Shown piece by piece: positions 62,656 through 64,000 of a stretch of 64,000 nt of DNA. The DNA is taken from the NCBI RefSeq assembly GCF_027595985.1, contig NC_073311.1:48685463-48749462 (forward strand). Direction: 5' to 3'. A program made the translations under genes and the position numbers. The first letter of the stretch is position 1, and each line of letters starts with the position of its first letter. Source of the DNA: Sorex araneus. Its lineage: Eukaryota; Chordata; Mammalia; Eulipotyphla; Soricidae. The notes below the pieces were generated by a model, which worked only from the letters and a program-made list of their open reading frames with translations, searched no databases and was not told the DNA's origin.

Positions 62656-63477
62656 ATACATAAAACTAGCCCTCAGCAAAGATTTCCTGAAGAGATGTAG
62701 CAGTGACTCCACACGCACATCCCACAACTGCTCTGTGAGCTCATTTATTGGCCCAACTTTACAGACGCACAATTCAATCTCAGAAATCAACTAGGGCAAA
62801 AATTCTCAGATGCACTGGTCTCCCACCTGAAAACTGGGGCACTCTCGGGAAGGGTTGGGGCGAGTCTCCTCTCTGCTGAAGGCTGCAAGCCACACTCACA
62901 CCCCCACAGCTGCTGCTGTGCCAACAGCCCGACTCCACCGTCTCATAACCAGCTCTGCAGAATGCCAAACTGCTAAACATTTCAGGTACCCGGTCTCTAG
63001 GCTGAGAACTCTAGGGTCTTCTTACAGTGGAGGGTGGACAGTCTTCCCCACGTACCAGTACTTCCGGAAGAAGCCCTGGTAGCCACACCCACATTCCACA
63101 CCTGCCTCCATGGAGGCTCACTGTGCAGTTAAATATTCTGGAGTTTCTGGAGTATGTGGCTGCTACCGCAACACAGAGCGTGATACCTCCAAGTTCTTAC
63201 AATACTGGCATCCCAAATCAGATGGGAAAGTAACACAGAAGCCAACTAGCTCCAATAAACAGAAACATTAACATTAAAACCGAAGGCTCGACTAGCAACC
63301 ACAGCTTAGTAAGCCCTCAGACAAGGACTTAATGTTCCCATGGTGAAATATAACCATTTTAACAAATTTTTATTTTACTGAAGTATTTTTGGATAACTCC
63401 ATCAGCCATTTAGTTGTAACAAGCAATATAAAATAAATTATTTTGTGCCTGCTAATGGGATATGCTCTTGGTGGGTG

Positions 63478-63622
63478 GCTGGGAAAGTGGGGATAATGGT
63501 GAAGGGAGGGTCACGCTGTTGGTGGGATTGGTGTTAGAACATTGAATGCCTGTAAAGTGAACAACTTTGTAAACCACAGGGTTTAAATAAAGGGGGGGAA
63601 ATAAAAAAAATTAAAAAGAAAA
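63478..63622 (+). mobile_element. L1-type 3' end fragment (second subfamily)
   Basis: gttggtgggattggtgttag, then aacaactttgtaaaccacag, ggtttaaataaag and an A-rich tail. The 'aacaactttgtaa...tttaaataaag' ending is a typical mammalian L1 3' end and differs from the copy at 48440. Confidence 0.55.
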
Positions 63623-63879
63623 GAACTGTAAAAGGCAATAGACTGTGGTTTCCAGTAAACCAATGTTTTTCAAGATCTGGGTTGGACATGGGCCATCACA
63701 TCAACTGAACGGGTCCCACCCAACTTTTTAATAAATGAAATAGCCTGGAGCAAAACATAACCGAATAACATGTAAGACAACAGCAGTGTTATCTTAAACT
63801 TATCTCCAGTTTGTATTTAATACCTGGAAGTCAGGAGGCAAGGCAAGTCTACTCCTTGTTGTTGTAGTAATAATTATTA

Positions 63880-64000
63880 TTTAGTTTTTGGGTCACATGC
63901 ATTGGTGCTCAGGGGTTACTCCTGGCTCTGCACTCAGGCATTACTCGACGATACTTGGGGGTCTGTCTATATGGGATGCCAGGGATCAAACCCAGGTAGG
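63880..64000 (-). mobile_element. SINE, cut by the window end
   Basis: gggtcacatgcattggtgct, gggatcaaacccaggtagg; the head lies beyond 64000. Confidence 0.85.

Larger units (their letters stand above)
45575..64000 (-). other. SYN3 intron (upstream of the IKVENQ exon), SINE-dense
   Basis: No exon was recognised. The stretch holds about twenty SINEs, most on the - strand, plus L1-type fragments and GT, GAT and TTTTA arrays. The preceding SYN3 exon (VVVK...GHAHAG) should lie beyond 64000. In human, TIMP3 sits in a SYN3 intron on the opposite strand; it is not in this window. Confidence 0.65.

Overview
The window is mammalian nuclear DNA. It is dominated by one tRNA-derived SINE family whose reverse complement reads 'ggtcacacccggcaatgca' at one end and 'gctatcgctccagcccc' at the other. 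I recognise this as the SINE of shrews (Soricidae, probably Sorex). The two genes lie in the order seen in other mammals (human 22q12.3): FBXO7 on the + strand, then SYN3 convergent on the - strand. There is no bacterial, plasmid or viral gene system here, no true tRNA or rRNA gene, and nothing resembling a CRISPR or defence island.

Layout. Bases 1-2990 are repeat-rich flank upstream of FBXO7. Bases 2990-3640 are a CpG-island promoter with FBXO7 exon 1. All nine FBXO7 coding exons are present (3219-22394). Their phases join exactly to give a 524-residue protein: ubiquitin-like domain, FP dimerisation domain, F-box and proline-rich tail. A polyadenylation signal lies at 22824. Bases 22860-28671 are the convergent intergenic space plus the undefined SYN3 3'UTR. 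From 28672 to 45574, on the - strand, lie the last seven coding exons of SYN3 (313 residues). They cover the second half of the ATP-grasp C domain, the proline/glutamine-rich J region and the C-terminal E domain. From 45575 to the window end I see only SYN3 intron filled with SINEs; the upstream SYN3 exons and TIMP3 (nested in a SYN3 intron in human) are not visible.

The two genes are functionally unrelated neighbours. FBXO7 is an SCF ubiquitin-ligase subunit and mitophagy factor (PARK15). SYN3 is a synaptic-vesicle phosphoprotein.

The non-genic interest is in tandem repeats and transposons: a nested GT-array minisatellite in FBXO7 intron 1, a CACCC/GC-box minisatellite touching a SYN3 splice donor, a 620-bp polypurine tract, a 490-bp alternating purine-pyrimidine tract, truncated L1-type 3' ends, several SINEs with intact target-site duplications, and strong SINE strand bias inside SYN3. 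All calls come from reading the sequence and remembered family knowledge; no search was run. SINE and L1 boundaries are accurate to about 10-20 bases unless a target-site duplication is given.
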